Source: Sphingorhabdus rigui
Lineage (GTDB): Bacteria; Pseudomonadota; Alphaproteobacteria; Sphingomonadales; Sphingomonadaceae
Reading direction: 5' to 3'
Assembly: GCF_014196595.1 (NCBI RefSeq)
Contig: NZ_JACIEA010000002.1
Location: 12,291-76,290, forward strand
Length of the DNA stretch: 64,000 nucleotides
The notes beneath the pieces are model-generated. The model ran no database searches. It worked only from the letters and a program-made list of their open reading frames with translations, and had not been told where the DNA came from. Within the stretch, counting starts at the first letter, position 1. Each line of letters opens with the position of its first letter. Position numbers and translations under genes: made by a program. This document shows, in pieces, positions 15,289 to 25,354 of this stretch.

Positions 15289-16782
15289 TTAATATGTGAC
15301 GATCTTCACCTTCTGCCCCGGACGCAACGCTGCATTGAAGGTCAGTCCATTCAACGCAAGAAATCGTTCGGTTTGCAGCGAAGGGTACGCCATGCGCGTT
15401 GCCAGCGACGCTACAGTGTCTGTGCGCCCCACCGTCACCACGCGTAATGTGCGCGGCTTCACCTCGGCTGCTTGCGCATTGCTCAATCGAGACATGCTTT
15501 CAAACATGCCGTCAAACGGGCGCGCATTGGCGGCGGTAATGGTCACAAAATGAAATGCGATTCCGGGCGACCATTCATAGGCAAAGACAGACACGGCGCG
15601 CTGCCCCTGCTGCGTATTGACGACGCTGCTGGCGAAAAATGCCGGAATGCCATTAACCGTTGTCCTGCGGATGTCGCGGACTGGAATGGCCATGTTTTTG
15701 CCGGCAACAGATTTAAACGCATTGCTGATATACGCATCACGATTGCCGTCGAACGCTGCGGATGTGAACAGCGCCTTGCCTGTGTTGCCGTTTATGGAGA
15801 CGGATTCATTTCCGTTTTGAATGCCAAAACCGGTTGGCGCGGTGAACCGCATTTTTAATTGCGGATGAATAAATGCCAGCCCCTCCACAACCCCCTGAAC
15901 GGGGTCGTCGCCATAGAGCATGCCGTCAATCGCGGCGAAGTGGGCGTCAGCGTTGCGCACATTGCTGGCCGGATAGGATTTTGACCGCGTGCCTGCACGT
16001 GCAACACGCCGTGCGGGATCAGGGTGCGTACTGGCCCATTCGGGCACCGCATTGTCACCAAGGCCAGCGACCCGTGAATCAAGGCTCGTCTGCAATGCCA
16101 GCGCGTTCAGCATCGATGATAATGCGCTTGGGTCATAGCCGGCTTTGCTCAGATAGCGGATGCCGAAGTCATCAGCCTCTTCTTCCTGGACCCGTGAATA
16201 TTTCAGACTGAAAACTTGTGCCAGCGGACCCGCATATTGCTTAAGCCCAACGCCGACAGCGCCAAGCCATCCAGCGGAATCGCCAAGCACTGAACCCAAA
16301 ATCGTACCGCCTATGCCCAATATGTTGGCAAATGTGGCGTTGTTTTGGCGCTTTTGGCTGTGGCGCGCGGCGGTGTGTCCGACTTCATGGCCCAATACGC
16401 CCGCCATCTCTGCCTCGCTATTGCACAGGGCAACCAGTTGGCGCGTGATGTAAACATAGCCGCCCGGAAGCGCGAAAGCGTTGTTCACGGACGAATTCAG
16501 CAAGGTGACGTTAAAATCATCCTGCGAATTGCCAAGGCCGGATTGCGCCGCAATGTTTTTGCCAACGCGCACAACATAGGCCGTCTGCGGGCTCTGCATC
16601 GGACCGCCAAATTCTTTCAGAATTTCGGTATGATATTTAGCGCCCTCTGCCTTTTCCTGGGCAGTGAATGCGCGTGGCGCGGCGGGCTGCTTTGTTTTCG
16701 CATCTGCCGGAGGACTGCCAACCATTGCCGTCAATCCAAGGATTGCAACGCCAGTAGCCATGATAATTTTCGAATTGCGCAT
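15289..16782 (-). CDS. M48 family zinc metalloprotease, exported (BepA/YfgC-like)
   Basis: A 497-residue protein with a signal peptide (residues 1-28, VAILGLTAMVGSPPADA) and the zinc motif HEVGH in GVLGHEVGHTAARHSQ. The third ligand, Glu, is in SRVQEEEADDFGIRYL. The C-terminal part carries a LysM-like segment (VTVGRTDTVASLATRM...LNGLTFNAALRPGQKVKIV), suggesting peptidoglycan contact. Likely a periplasmic protease for outer-membrane quality control. AGGAGG lies 8 bases before ATG 16782. Confidence 0.92.
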   Translation of the reverse strand: MRNSKIIMATGVAILGLTAMVGSPPADAKTKQPAAPRAFTAQEKAEGAKYHTEILKEFGGPMQSPQTAYVVRVGKNIAAQSGLGNSQDDFNVTLLNSSVNNAFALPGGYVYITRQLVALCNSEAEMAGVLGHEVGHTAARHSQKRQNNATFANILGIGGTILGSVLGDSAGWLGAVGVGLKQYAGPLAQVFSLKYSRVQEEEADDFGIRYLSKAGYDPSALSSMLNALALQTSLDSRVAGLGDNAVPEWASTHPDPARRVARAGTRSKSYPASNVRNADAHFAAIDGMLYGDDPVQGVVEGLAFIHPQLKMRFTAPTGFGIQNGNESVSINGNTGKALFTSAAFDGNRDAYISNAFKSVAGKNMAIPVRDIRRTTVNGIPAFFASSVVNTQQGQRAVSVFAYEWSPGIAFHFVTITAANARPFDGMFESMSRLSNAQAAEVKPRTLRVVTVGRTDTVASLATRMAYPSLQTERFLALNGLTFNAALRPGQKVKIVTY

Positions 16783-16882
16783 TCATGTCCTCCTAAAGTC
16801 AGGAAAACCCAATTTATCACATTATGTTGCGCACCGACGTAAATTCTTGTGCCGCTGCAAACCGTGCAACAACCAAATAGGC

Positions 16883-17827
16883 TTACGCACCCATCGCTAA
16901 GAACTTTGCACGGCGTTGCTGCAGAAGCTCTTTCGACGAAAAGGCAGAGAGCGCCGCAATTTCCTCATCAATCGCTTTCGCAAGCGATGCAGCCGCAAGC
17001 GCATGGTCGCGATGCGCACCGCCCATCGGTTCTTTGACGATTCGGTCGATAATCCGAAGTGCTTTCAAATCATCGGCCGTCATCTTCATGGCCTGCGCAG
17101 CATCCGCTGCCTTGTCGCCTGTCCGCCATAGGATCGACGCGCATCCTTCTGGGGAAATGACGGAATACACCGCATATTCAAACATCAAAACGCGGTCCGC
17201 AGCCGCAAGTGCGACCGCGCCGCCCGAACCGCCCTCACCTACGATGCAGGCGATCATCGGCACGCCAAGCGCGAGGCATTTTTCTGTGGAGCGGGCGATG
17301 GCTTCGGCCTGTCCGCGCTCTTCGGCCTGAATACCCGGAAACGCACCCGATGTATCGACGAGGCTGACCACCGGAATACCAAACCGGTCGGCCAGTTCCA
17401 TCAGCCTTATGGCTTTGCGATAGCCCTCTGGCTTGCCCATACCGAAATTATGGCGAAGACGGCTTTGCGTGTCGTCACCCTTTTCATGGCCAATGACCAT
17501 GACGCGCCGGCCGTTGAGTCGGGCGAGCCCGCCGATAATGGCCTGATCATCGCCAAATGCGCGGTCGCCGGCCAAGGGCATGAAATCTTCAAAAATCGAC
17601 GCAATGAAATGTTTGAAATGCGGCCGTTCAGGATGGCGCGCGACCTGCGTTTTCTGCCACGCGGTCAGGTTTGCGTATGTGTCCTTAAGCTGCTTGTCCG
17701 CTTTGGCGCGCAGCTTACCAATTTCGGCGCTGACATCGACGTCACTTTCGCGCGCAGCATCCTGCAGTTCAATAATACGTGCTTCCAAAGCGGCGACAGG
17801 TTTTTCGAATTCAAGATATACCATCAT
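16883..17827 (-). CDS. accA: Acetyl-CoA carboxylase carboxyltransferase subunit alpha
   Basis: A 314-residue subunit that transfers the carboxyl group from biotin to acetyl-CoA, the first step of fatty-acid synthesis. The N-terminal coiled segment ([19 protein letters not shown]) is followed by the crotonase-like core with [43 protein letters not shown]-type sequence and [17 protein letters not shown]. The start ATGATG overlaps the xerD stop by 4 bp. Length and sequence are fully typical. Confidence 0.97.
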   Translation of the reverse strand: MMVYLEFEKPVAALEARIIELQDAARESDVDVSAEIGKLRAKADKQLKDTYANLTAWQKTQVARHPERPHFKHFIASIFEDFMPLAGDRAFGDDQAIIGGLARLNGRRVMVIGHEKGDDTQSRLRHNFGMGKPEGYRKAIRLMELADRFGIPVVSLVDTSGAFPGIQAEERGQAEAIARSTEKCLALGVPMIACIVGEGGSGGAVALAAADRVLMFEYAVYSVISPEGCASILWRTGDKAADAAQAMKMTADDLKALRIIDRIVKEPMGGAHRDHALAAASLAKAIDEEIAALSAFSSKELLQQRRAKFLAMGA

Positions 17828-18750
17828 GATTGTCGGTTAGAGCCTGTCGCGCCACGGGTCAACGCGCGCATTGCCAGCGGGTGCCTGCGGTTGACCAATT
17901 CCACCAGACGGCTGCTGTCCACATGCGTGTAAATTTGCGTGGTGGCGATATCGACATGGCCCAACATCGCCTGAAGCGCCCGTAGGTTCGCGCCGCCCGC
18001 CAAAAGATGCGTTGCAAAGGCATGCCGCAGCACATGGGGGCTGACCTTGGTGGGATCTAAACCGGCCTCAGCGGCGAGCGCCTTAATAATCTGAAACAGC
18101 CTTATGCGGCTGATATGCCCGGCGCGCGACGGAAACAAAAAGCGTGATTTTTCCGGTACGAACGCAAGCCATGTCCCAACGGCCTGCCGCGCACGATTGG
18201 AAATAGGCACCATCCGTTCCTTCGCGCCCTTGCCCTTGACGATGATGAACGGCTTGTCCGACACGATTGCACTGCGCGGCAGTGCAACCAGCTCGGTCGC
18301 ACGCAAACCGGACCCGTAAAGCAACTCAATCAAGGCGGAGAGCCGATAGTCCGTAGACGCAGGCGCGGGCTGCGTAAGCTTCGCCTCGATTGCGGCGAAC
18401 AAAAGATCGACCTCTTTTGTATCAAGGATTTTCGGTAGCGCGCGCACCTGCGACGGCTTGGGCAAAGCGGCGGACGGATTATCATCGCGAAAACCCTCCT
18501 CATGCAAAAAACCGAAAAAGCGCCGGAGCACTGATGATTTGCGCGCGACTGAACTGTTGGCAAGGTCGCGCCAATGGCTTGAAAGCGTCACCAAATTATC
18601 TGCATTGGCATGTGCGAGCTTTCCGCCGGTCAGGCTGGATGCCGCAAGCAAGTCGCTCGCATAAGCTGCGCTGGTATTTGCAGCAACGCCCTGCTCAGCC
18701 GCCATCATTTCAATGAAGCGCGCTATCAGATCGCGGTCCGTCCCGCTCAT
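17824..18750 (-). CDS. xerD: Chromosome dimer resolution tyrosine recombinase XerD
   Basis: A 308-residue Xer recombinase. The SAM-like DNA-binding domain is at about residues 8-90, and the catalytic residues are in [63 protein letters not shown]. It acts with XerC at dif to resolve chromosome dimers. XerD rather than XerC is favoured by the accA neighbourhood and the sequence of the ATTQIYTHV block; xerC is at 39085. Overlaps accA by 4 bp. Confidence 0.93.
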   Translation of the reverse strand: MSGTDRDLIARFIEMMAAEQGVAANTSAAYASDLLAASSLTGGKLAHANADNLVTLSSHWRDLANSSVARKSSVLRRFFGFLHEEGFRDDNPSAALPKPSQVRALPKILDTKEVDLLFAAIEAKLTQPAPASTDYRLSALIELLYGSGLRATELVALPRSAIVSDKPFIIVKGKGAKERMVPISNRARQAVGTWLAFVPEKSRFLFPSRAGHISRIRLFQIIKALAAEAGLDPTKVSPHVLRHAFATHLLAGGANLRALQAMLGHVDIATTQIYTHVDSSRLVELVNRRHPLAMRALTRGATGSNRQS

Positions 18751-18781
18751 ATCCGTCGATCAGAGGCCGCTGCCTTGCATA

Positions 18782-20584
18782 TCACCCAAGGGTGACCGCT
18801 TCGGCCGCAATCATCCGCGCTTCCGCCTCAAGACCCACCTGACGCAGCGAACGCACGATATAGTATACATGATGCGCCGGCACCGAAGCCCATGATGGTG
18901 CCTGCATTCCGGCAACCGCCATCAGTGCGACCGTGCCTTGCTCACCGCGACTTGCTGCGGCCGTAATCGCTTTTGACCACGCCGTTTGCCGCGCGATATT
19001 TACCTTCAGATCAACCGCAAAATCACTTTGCGCGCCGGATTCAACGCGCCCCAGCCCGGCAAGTCCAGCCAGCAAAAGCGCGGACTTATGCCCGTCATCG
19101 CTGTCGTCATTGCTGTAAAATTCGTCGAGATCGCCATAATCCGCCAGAGTAACACGGCCGGGTGCGCCCAAGGTGACGAGTGCCCAACCCAGCGAACCGC
19201 CCGAAACGATATTGCTCCATCGCGCCGCCGAACGATCAAGCCCCGCCGTCAACATTGATGCAATCAACCCATCGGCCTGCCCGGCATGGTCTGAACTTGG
19301 GGCGATAAGCGCTGCAGCACGCGCCGTCATGACAAGCGCCGCCAGATAGTCCGCGCCCGTCCGCTCTGCGCCCCAAATCGACGCCATTGCCGAAACTTTT
19401 CCGGAATCGTCCGACGCAGTATATGCGTTGCCCAGATTTTCGGCCTGCGTTTTCATCGCATCAGGTGCATCGGGATCATCAAGAACCTGCGCATAGAGAT
19501 CGACCATATCGCGGTTGGAAAATACGCCAAGCGCCGCGGCACCGGGTGCATATTTGGCGCGTATTGCGGGTGCAAACATGGGCAATTGCACACGCCATCC
19601 GTCGATCTGGCGACCACTATTGCTGAACAATCGCTCCGGTGGCTCAAGGCCAACGGCGGCGGACAAACCAAAGCGCCACGGGTTCATCCCCTCAACGCCA
19701 TCCCATTCGATTTTAACCGACCGGCGGCCATTTATACCCGCACCCACGGCCTTTTCGGTTAAGAGATAATCGACGCCCCGAACCCAGCCCTGATAGCGTC
19801 CCTGATTGATGAACCCTGTTGCGCTGCCTTGTTCGCCAGCGAGCGACGCACAAATAGCGCGCGACATTTTCCAGCGCCCACTGTTCACAAGGCGAACGCC
19901 GCCTTCGGTCAAAGGACAGATGCCCGCCAGGTCGCCATTTGCGAGATAGGTCTGCATCGCGACCTCATGAAGCCGTTTGGTATAGTTGCCAGCGTCGACT
20001 TGTTGAACAAGCCCACGTGCGACAACCGAATCCCCCATGCGCAGCAACAGCCACGCCCGTTCTGCGGTCCAGTCCGCGCCGTTTACGCCCTGTGGCGTAT
20101 TGGTTCGGCTGGCGAGCAACCGCCGTGCCATGATCGTGCCCCAACGCGACGCGATTGGCCCCGATGTGCGTTCGACCACCTGTTTCAGGAAGGCGCCATT
20201 GGTCGCGCCAAACGACGCCGCCGGAAATCCGCCCGATGTTTCGGAGATGATACCAATCGCATTGAGCGAACGGCGCGCAGCAGGTGGCACGTCATACCGA
20301 ACGACCATTTCCTGTGCGTCTTCTTCATCCTCTTCTGCGTCGTCAGCCGCAGCGTCCGCACTGACGTCACCCGATGCCGGATTGGCCGGTGATGTTCCGG
20401 TCTTGGTGGTTGACGGTGTTGAAGACGAAGGACGCGCGGGGTTATTGGGTGCTGATGGCGCAGGGTCGCCAAAGCCTTCGGGAAGAAGTGACTCCGGACC
20501 CTGCTGCCCCAATGCGGGCAAAGCAAATGCGAGGATGACAGCGGCTGCCGCCAAAAGGCCGCCTTTTGTTATTTTATCAGTCAA
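18782..20584 (-). CDS. Exported protein of unknown function, 600 aa
   Basis: Begins with TTG 20584 and a clear signal peptide (GGLLAAAAVILAFALPALG). A disordered Pro/Ser/Thr/Asp/Glu-rich region (about 27-92) and a long Ala-rich helical body with repeat-like segments follow. No catalytic motif recognised. A periplasmic helical-repeat protein is the best description. No ATG exists before Met93, and the signal peptide supports the TTG start. The start overlaps the TGA of a small upstream frame (TTGA), which suggests coupled translation. It lies between xerD and aroK. Confidence 0.85.
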   Translation of the reverse strand: MTDKITKGGLLAAAAVILAFALPALGQQGPESLLPEGFGDPAPSAPNNPARPSSSTPSTTKTGTSPANPASGDVSADAAADDAEEDEEDAQEMVVRYDVPPAARRSLNAIGIISETSGGFPAASFGATNGAFLKQVVERTSGPIASRWGTIMARRLLASRTNTPQGVNGADWTAERAWLLLRMGDSVVARGLVQQVDAGNYTKRLHEVAMQTYLANGDLAGICPLTEGGVRLVNSGRWKMSRAICASLAGEQGSATGFINQGRYQGWVRGVDYLLTEKAVGAGINGRRSVKIEWDGVEGMNPWRFGLSAAVGLEPPERLFSNSGRQIDGWRVQLPMFAPAIRAKYAPGAAALGVFSNRDMVDLYAQVLDDPDAPDAMKTQAENLGNAYTASDDSGKVSAMASIWGAERTGADYLAALVMTARAAALIAPSSDHAGQADGLIASMLTAGLDRSAARWSNIVSGGSLGWALVTLGAPGRVTLADYGDLDEFYSNDDSDDGHKSALLLAGLAGLGRVESGAQSDFAVDLKVNIARQTAWSKAITAAASRGEQGTVALMAVAGMQAPSWASVPAHHVYYIVRSLRQVGLEAEARMIAAEAVTLG

Positions 20585-20742
20585 TGACGCGAACCTGTTT
20601 CAAATCTTTGGGGCTGCACTGCAATTTCTCTTATCTGCATAAGTTGTCCACCGACTAAACATGCACGCCAGAGTAGCAAGCCAAATGCCACTGCCGCAAC
20701 AATTAGAAAGCGCAAAAACCGGTTTTTATGTCCGCCGCTCAT
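20581..20742 (-). CDS. Possible small membrane protein coupled to the 600-aa exported protein
   Basis: A 53-codon frame from ATG 20742: a basic N-terminus (MSGGHKNRFLR), one membrane helix (FLIVAAVAFGLLLWRACLVGG) and a short polar tail. Its TGA overlaps the TTG start of the exported-protein gene by 4 bp, the arrangement seen at many real junctions in this window. The ribosome-binding site is weak, so this is tentative. Confidence 0.4.
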   Translation of the reverse strand: MSGGHKNRFLRFLIVAAVAFGLLLWRACLVGGQLMQIREIAVQPQRFETGSRH

Positions 20743-20837
20743 GAACCATTGTGCAATATACTGCTTTTCCACAATTTTCTGGATAAGTGGCAAATTACTT
20801 TCGGGTTGGGGATAGCCGATATATAGGCGGTGTCGCA

Positions 20838-21401
20838 ATGCCCGGAAACGATGAACAAAAAATCGGCAAGGACCGAACAGTAACTGACCCGGTAATTGAC
20901 CGGCCGATCGTTCTTGTCGGGATGATGGGCGTGGGCAAAAGCAGCATTGGAAAGCGCCTCGCTGCGCGGTTGAATGTGCCTTTTGCCGATGCTGACGATG
21001 AAATTGAACGTGCCGCTGGACTTTCGATTTCCGAAATATTCGAAAAGTTCGGCGAAGGCTATTTTCGCGATGGCGAGCGACGGGTTATCGCGCGGCTTGT
21101 CGAGGGTGCGCCAAAGATTATCGCCACAGGCGGCGGCGCATTCGTCAATGCAGACACCCGCGCACTGATATTGGAGCGCGCGATATCGATTTGGCTGGAC
21201 GCGGACGTAAAAGTACTGGCCGACCGCGTTGGCCGGCGCAGCCACCGGCCTTTGCTAAAGGATAAGGACCCTATTGAAGTCCTGACGGAACTTGGCAAGA
21301 TTCGAAACCCGCTATATGCGACGGCCAATATCCATATTCGCAGCGATACATCGCCGCATATGCGGACCGTTGAAAATATCGTGAAGGCCCTTGCCCAATG
21401 A
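20838..21401 (+). CDS. aroK: Shikimate kinase
   Basis: Phosphorylates shikimate in aromatic amino-acid synthesis. P-loop GMMGVGKSS, the DADDEIE shikimate-binding region, GGGAF and the lid segment RRSHRPLL are all present. I chose ATG 20838, preceded by AGGCGG and giving about 187 residues; a GTG 51 bases upstream also opens the frame. Its stop overlaps aroB by 4 bp (ATGA). Confidence 0.95.
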   Translation: MPGNDEQKIGKDRTVTDPVIDRPIVLVGMMGVGKSSIGKRLAARLNVPFADADDEIERAAGLSISEIFEKFGEGYFRDGERRVIARLVEGAPKIIATGGGAFVNADTRALILERAISIWLDADVKVLADRVGRRSHRPLLKDKDPIEVLTELGKIRNPLYATANIHIRSDTSPHMRTVENIVKALAQ

Positions 21402-22504
21402 CCGTCATTTCCGTCGACCTGACCAACGCACCTTATGACATTCATGTCCGTGCGGGCTTAATGGCACAGGCGCCGGAATATCTGCTTCCCTATGCGCGCG
21501 ACAACCGGTTGTTGGTGGTCACAGACGAAAATGTTGCCCGCGCTGTCTGGCCTGCGCTTGAAGCCGCGCTCTCCGCCGCTGGCGTGGAAACCGCGGTATA
21601 TATTTTGCCCGCGGGCGAGGCTGGAAAAAGCTGGGGCGAGCTGGAAAAGCTAACCGACTGGATGCTCGCACAGCATGTGGAACGCAGCGACCATGTCATC
21701 GCGCTTGGCGGCGGCGTTGTCGGCGACATCACGGGTTTTGCAACGCATATCGTAAAGCGCGGCTGTTCGTTCGTGCAAATCCCGACGACCTTGTTGGCGC
21801 AAGTGGACAGCAGCGTCGGCGGCAAGACCGCAATCAATAGCGCAGCAGGCAAAAATCTCGTCGGTGCGTTTCATCAACCTGCATTGGTGCTGATCGACCC
21901 TGAATTGTTATCGACCCTTCCGCCACGCCAATTGGCGGCTGGCTTTGCCGAAGTGGTCAAATATGGCCTGATCGATGATCCCGATTTCTTCCTATATTGC
22001 GAAGACAATCTGGACAGTTTCTTTGCCGGTGACCCCGCCATTCGCGCGCAGGCGATCATAACATCGGTGCAATCCAAAGCGCGCATCGTCGCCGCTGATG
22101 AGACCGAACGCACGGGTACGCGGGCATTGTTGAACCTCGGCCATACCTTTGGCCATGCGTTGGAGGCCGACACAGGCTTTTCGGACAGACTGTTCCATGG
22201 CGAAGCCGTCGCCGCGGGCATGGCGCTGGCATTCCGCTATTCGGTTCGGCTTGGCCTATGCGCCGACGAAGATGCCCGGCGCGTGTCGCAGCTGCTAAAA
22301 CGCGCGGGCTTACCCACCACGCTTTCAGATGCCGGGGTTACTGCGAACGGCGCGTTGCTGGTGGATTATATGCGGCATGACAAAAAGATGAGCGGCGGCA
22401 CTTTGCCCTTCTTGCTCGCAAGAGGCATAGGCCAAACCTTCCTGTCCAAGGACGTCGCACTGGATGACGTCGCGGACTTCCTCGACGACGAAGCTCAATC
22501 CTGA
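21398..22504 (+). CDS. aroB: 3-dehydroquinate synthase
   Basis: A 368-residue NAD- and metal-dependent enzyme converting DAHP to 3-dehydroquinate. Typical blocks: LPAGEAGKSW, the GGGVVGDITGFATHIVKRG NAD site, PTTLLAQVDSSVGGKTAIN, the zinc ligands in LNLGHTFGHALE and HGEAVAAGM. Coupled to aroK by ATGA. The last 10 bp overlap the end of the convergent antiporter gene. Confidence 0.97.
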   Translation: MTVISVDLTNAPYDIHVRAGLMAQAPEYLLPYARDNRLLVVTDENVARAVWPALEAALSAAGVETAVYILPAGEAGKSWGELEKLTDWMLAQHVERSDHVIALGGGVVGDITGFATHIVKRGCSFVQIPTTLLAQVDSSVGGKTAINSAAGKNLVGAFHQPALVLIDPELLSTLPPRQLAAGFAEVVKYGLIDDPDFFLYCEDNLDSFFAGDPAIRAQAIITSVQSKARIVAADETERTGTRALLNLGHTFGHALEADTGFSDRLFHGEAVAAGMALAFRYSVRLGLCADEDARRVSQLLKRAGLPTTLSDAGVTANGALLVDYMRHDKKMSGGTLPFLLARGIGQTFLSKDVALDDVADFLDDEAQS

Positions 22505-24282
22505 GCGATCAGGAAATCATCCGAATCATCACCACCAAAGCTGTGCCGTTTACCGGCATGCAAATCGCCGCTGGAGAACTGCGCTTTTAGACGGCTTCGG
22601 TCACGGCGACGGAATTCGGCGATGATTTCATGAATGGCTTCGCGTTCAGTCCCGAAGAATTTAAGCGCATCGACCGACATGCGGATCGACGATTCAAATA
22701 GTTCGCGGATGATATTGATGCCGTCATCTTCCATCAACGCCAGCGCCTGTTGCCGGTCATATGCGCGCACAAACAGCTTGGTACGCGGAAATGTCTCACG
22801 AACGGGCATCAATGACTCTGCGGTCATGTGCCGGTCGTCGATGCAGAAGAATATCGCCTGCGCATCCTCGCCCCCTGCCCGCTGCAACAAATCAACGCGC
22901 GTCCCATCGCCGTAGAAGACTTTGAAACCAAATTCGCCGCTTATGTCGATTGTCCGCGGGTTAACATCGATCAGCGTCACCGAACGCCCAGCGGCCTGCA
23001 TGATCTGTGACACCTGTTGCCCGAACCGGCCATGGCCAACGATGATGACATTGGCTTGTGACGCCAATGCGGGGTCATCAAGCGGGGCTGCACCCTTGGG
23101 CTTATGTGCCGCCAGCTTGCCCGCAATAATCATCAAGAAAGGCGTCGACGCCATCGACAGTGTGACAACTGCGCCAAATAGGCTCGCAGCCTCCGGCTCA
23201 ATCAACAACGCTTGCTGCGCCGCCGTGAACAGGACAAATGCGAATTCGCCGCCCTGGCTCAACAGCATGGCCATGATGATGGACGGTTTGCTCTTCAATC
23301 CAAAGAACCGGCCAAGCGCAAAGATGATGGCAATTTTGACAGCGATCAGCGCCAGCGCAAGCCCCGCCACAAATAGCGGCTGCGCGATAATGACGTCGAC
23401 ATCCAGCAACATGCCAACCGCAAGGAAAAACAGGCCCAGCAAGATCGACCGAAACGGATCGATATCCGCCTCAAGCTCATGCCGATACGGCGACTCTGCG
23501 AGCATGACGCCTGCAACAAACGCCCCCAATGCAGGCGACACGCCAATCGACTGCATGACCGCCGCACTGACGCAAACCGTGAACAGCCCTGTGACGATGA
23601 ACAGTTCACGTTCGGAAATCTTGCCGACAAGCCGCAACAATGGCGACAGCAAATAGCGCCCGGCAAGCACAAGCCCCAATATGGCAAGAACCGCATATAG
23701 AACCAGCCGCCAACCCGTAATGGCGCCTTCATCGGCCGGTGCACGTGACAATGCCGCGACAATCGTCAGCAATGGGACAATCGAAATGTCCTGAAACAAC
23801 AGGATGGAGAAGCTTTTTTCGCCATAGTCGGTTTTCATGCGGCCACGCGATTGCAGCAGCGGCAGCACCTGCGCGGTTGATGACAAGGCAAGCGGCAGGC
23901 CGAGGACCAACGCCGCTTCCCAACTGAAGGTCGGCATGGCGAGGTGAATAATGGCAAACATGCCAAGGCCGCACAGGGTCACCTGCAGCGGACCAAATAA
24001 CAAAATATCCCTACGCAACAGCCACAACCGGCTAGGCGATAGTTCCAGCCCGACAAGGAAAAGCAGCAATATGATGCCGATTTCGGAATAAGCCAATATC
24101 GTCTCTGGCGCGCCGATTAGGCCAAGTCCGTCCGGACCGATGGCGATACCGGCAACCAGATACCCAAGCACTGCGCCAAGGCCGAGACGGCGGAAAACAA
24201 GCACCGCAATCAGAGCTGCCCCAAGCAACACAACCCCGCCGAGCATCACATCCGCAACAAGATTATGCGGCGCGTCCTCCAT
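22495..24282 (-). CDS. CPA2 family monovalent cation:proton antiporter (KefB-type)
   Basis: A 595-residue inner-membrane protein with 12-13 membrane helices (about residues 10-385) and a cytosolic RCK/TrkA-N domain (NVIIVGHGRFGQQVSQIM, about 415-530) binding NAD(H). Helical motifs LLLFLVGLELSPSRLW and SQGGEFAFVLF match glutathione-gated K+/H+ exchangers. The start ATG overlaps the preceding NifU-like gene stop by one base. Function is K+ or Na+ efflux coupled to protons; the exact ion is not decided by sequence. Confidence 0.93.
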   Translation of the reverse strand: MEDAPHNLVADVMLGGVVLLGAALIAVLVFRRLGLGAVLGYLVAGIAIGPDGLGLIGAPETILAYSEIGIILLLFLVGLELSPSRLWLLRRDILLFGPLQVTLCGLGMFAIIHLAMPTFSWEAALVLGLPLALSSTAQVLPLLQSRGRMKTDYGEKSFSILLFQDISIVPLLTIVAALSRAPADEGAITGWRLVLYAVLAILGLVLAGRYLLSPLLRLVGKISERELFIVTGLFTVCVSAAVMQSIGVSPALGAFVAGVMLAESPYRHELEADIDPFRSILLGLFFLAVGMLLDVDVIIAQPLFVAGLALALIAVKIAIIFALGRFFGLKSKPSIIMAMLLSQGGEFAFVLFTAAQQALLIEPEAASLFGAVVTLSMASTPFLMIIAGKLAAHKPKGAAPLDDPALASQANVIIVGHGRFGQQVSQIMQAAGRSVTLIDVNPRTIDISGEFGFKVFYGDGTRVDLLQRAGGEDAQAIFFCIDDRHMTAESLMPVRETFPRTKLFVRAYDRQQALALMEDDGINIIRELFESSIRMSVDALKFFGTEREAIHEIIAEFRRRDRSRLKAQFSSGDLHAGKRHSFGGDDSDDFLIAQD

Positions 24283-24716
24283 CAGCTTTTTTCTTTAATA
24301 TTCTGCGCCGCAGCCAGAACCGCATCATAAGGCAGCAAGATGGCCGCATGCCGTGACGGATAATCACTTGCCGCGGAAAGCAGATCGAGTTCAGGCCACA
24401 TATCAGGCATCGCGCCCTCGCGCTTTAATGCATGGGCAATGCCATCGCGCAGTTCATTGAGCATCGATAGGCTCAACCCGTCGGCGTTTTGCCGCAAAAT
24501 GGCGGCCGAGGCTTGGCCCAAGGCGCAGGCATTTGCGCGCAAGGCAAGCCCGCATATATGCCCGCTTGCGTCGGTCATGACATCTGCCTGCATCCGGCTT
24601 CCGCAGACAGGGGATCGCACCTCTGCCGACCCGTCGGGATTTTCAAGGCGGTCATGCGCGACCAACGCGGTCGCGAGGCGGAGTATGTCGCGATTGTAGA
24701 GAGCGGAATCGCTCAC
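24282..24716 (-). CDS. NifU/IscU-like iron-sulfur cluster assembly scaffold protein
   Basis: About 144 residues from GTG 24716, which overlaps the cvpA stop (GTGA). Three conserved cysteines occupy scaffold positions: SPVCGSRM, ANACALGQAS and, less clearly, the C-terminal region where the usual third Cys is absent (PSRHAAILLPYDA has Arg-His instead). This HAAILLP variant is typical of a divergent alphaproteobacterial subgroup, so cluster-scaffold activity is inferred from fold only. A longer upstream extension inside cvpA is unlikely. Confidence 0.82.
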   Translation of the reverse strand: MSDSALYNRDILRLATALVAHDRLENPDGSAEVRSPVCGSRMQADVMTDASGHICGLALRANACALGQASAAILRQNADGLSLSMLNELRDGIAHALKREGAMPDMWPELDLLSAASDYPSRHAAILLPYDAVLAAAQNIKEKS

Positions 24717-25237
24717 TCGTTTGTTCCCGCGGCTTCGTCGTCGGCCCCGCGGTTCTCGCGAACGAAATCGGACATGGCTGTCCCGCTGGCGTTCAGCAGG
24801 GGATAGGTGCGTGATTGCGTCATCCATTCAGGCCGCGCCTCATCCGCGCCAAAGAACATGCCATAACCCATGACGAGCAACAGGAATATCAGCGTTGCCA
24901 TCATCAGTCCCTTCAACATTCCAAAGCCAAAGCCCAAGACACGGTCAAATGGTCCCAACAGCGATTTGCGCGATCGCGCGCCAAGCGATTTTGCGATCCA
25001 TGTGCCGAGCGCATAAATGACAATAACAATCGCGAGAAACGCTACAATCGCCGCGCTTGTTTCCGAACCAATGGTTTCCGCCAGCGCAGACGTGGCAGGG
25101 GCATGCAGGATGCGGACGGCAGCGATAACCAATATCCATGCAATCATCGACAGCGTCTCTTGCACAAAACCGCGCAAGAGGCCGAAAACGGCTCCGCTGC
25201 CGATTAAGAAAAACACAATGATATCAAATGCGGTCAT
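24713..25237 (-). CDS. cvpA: CvpA family membrane protein
   Basis: A 174-residue protein with four predicted membrane helices: FDIIVFFLIGSGAVFGLLRG, SMIAWILVIAAVRIL, IVAFLAIVIVIYALGTWI and GLMMATLIFLLLVMG. The RGFVQE motif after the first helix is typical of CvpA, associated with colicin V production and envelope homeostasis. It opens the cvpA-nifU-like-CPA2 run, 117 bp downstream of radA. Confidence 0.92.
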   Translation of the reverse strand: MTAFDIIVFFLIGSGAVFGLLRGFVQETLSMIAWILVIAAVRILHAPATSALAETIGSETSAAIVAFLAIVIVIYALGTWIAKSLGARSRKSLLGPFDRVLGFGFGMLKGLMMATLIFLLLVMGYGMFFGADEARPEWMTQSRTYPLLNASGTAMSDFVRENRGADDEAAGTNE

Positions 25238-25354
25238 GTGAAGCTGCTGCCCAATCTATAATCCGTCGCACCTCGTCCGCAGTGCGCCCATATCGCCATT
25301 CAAGCCGCAAAACCGCCTGATGTCTGTCGCCTATGACATGGCCTAAAAACGGAT

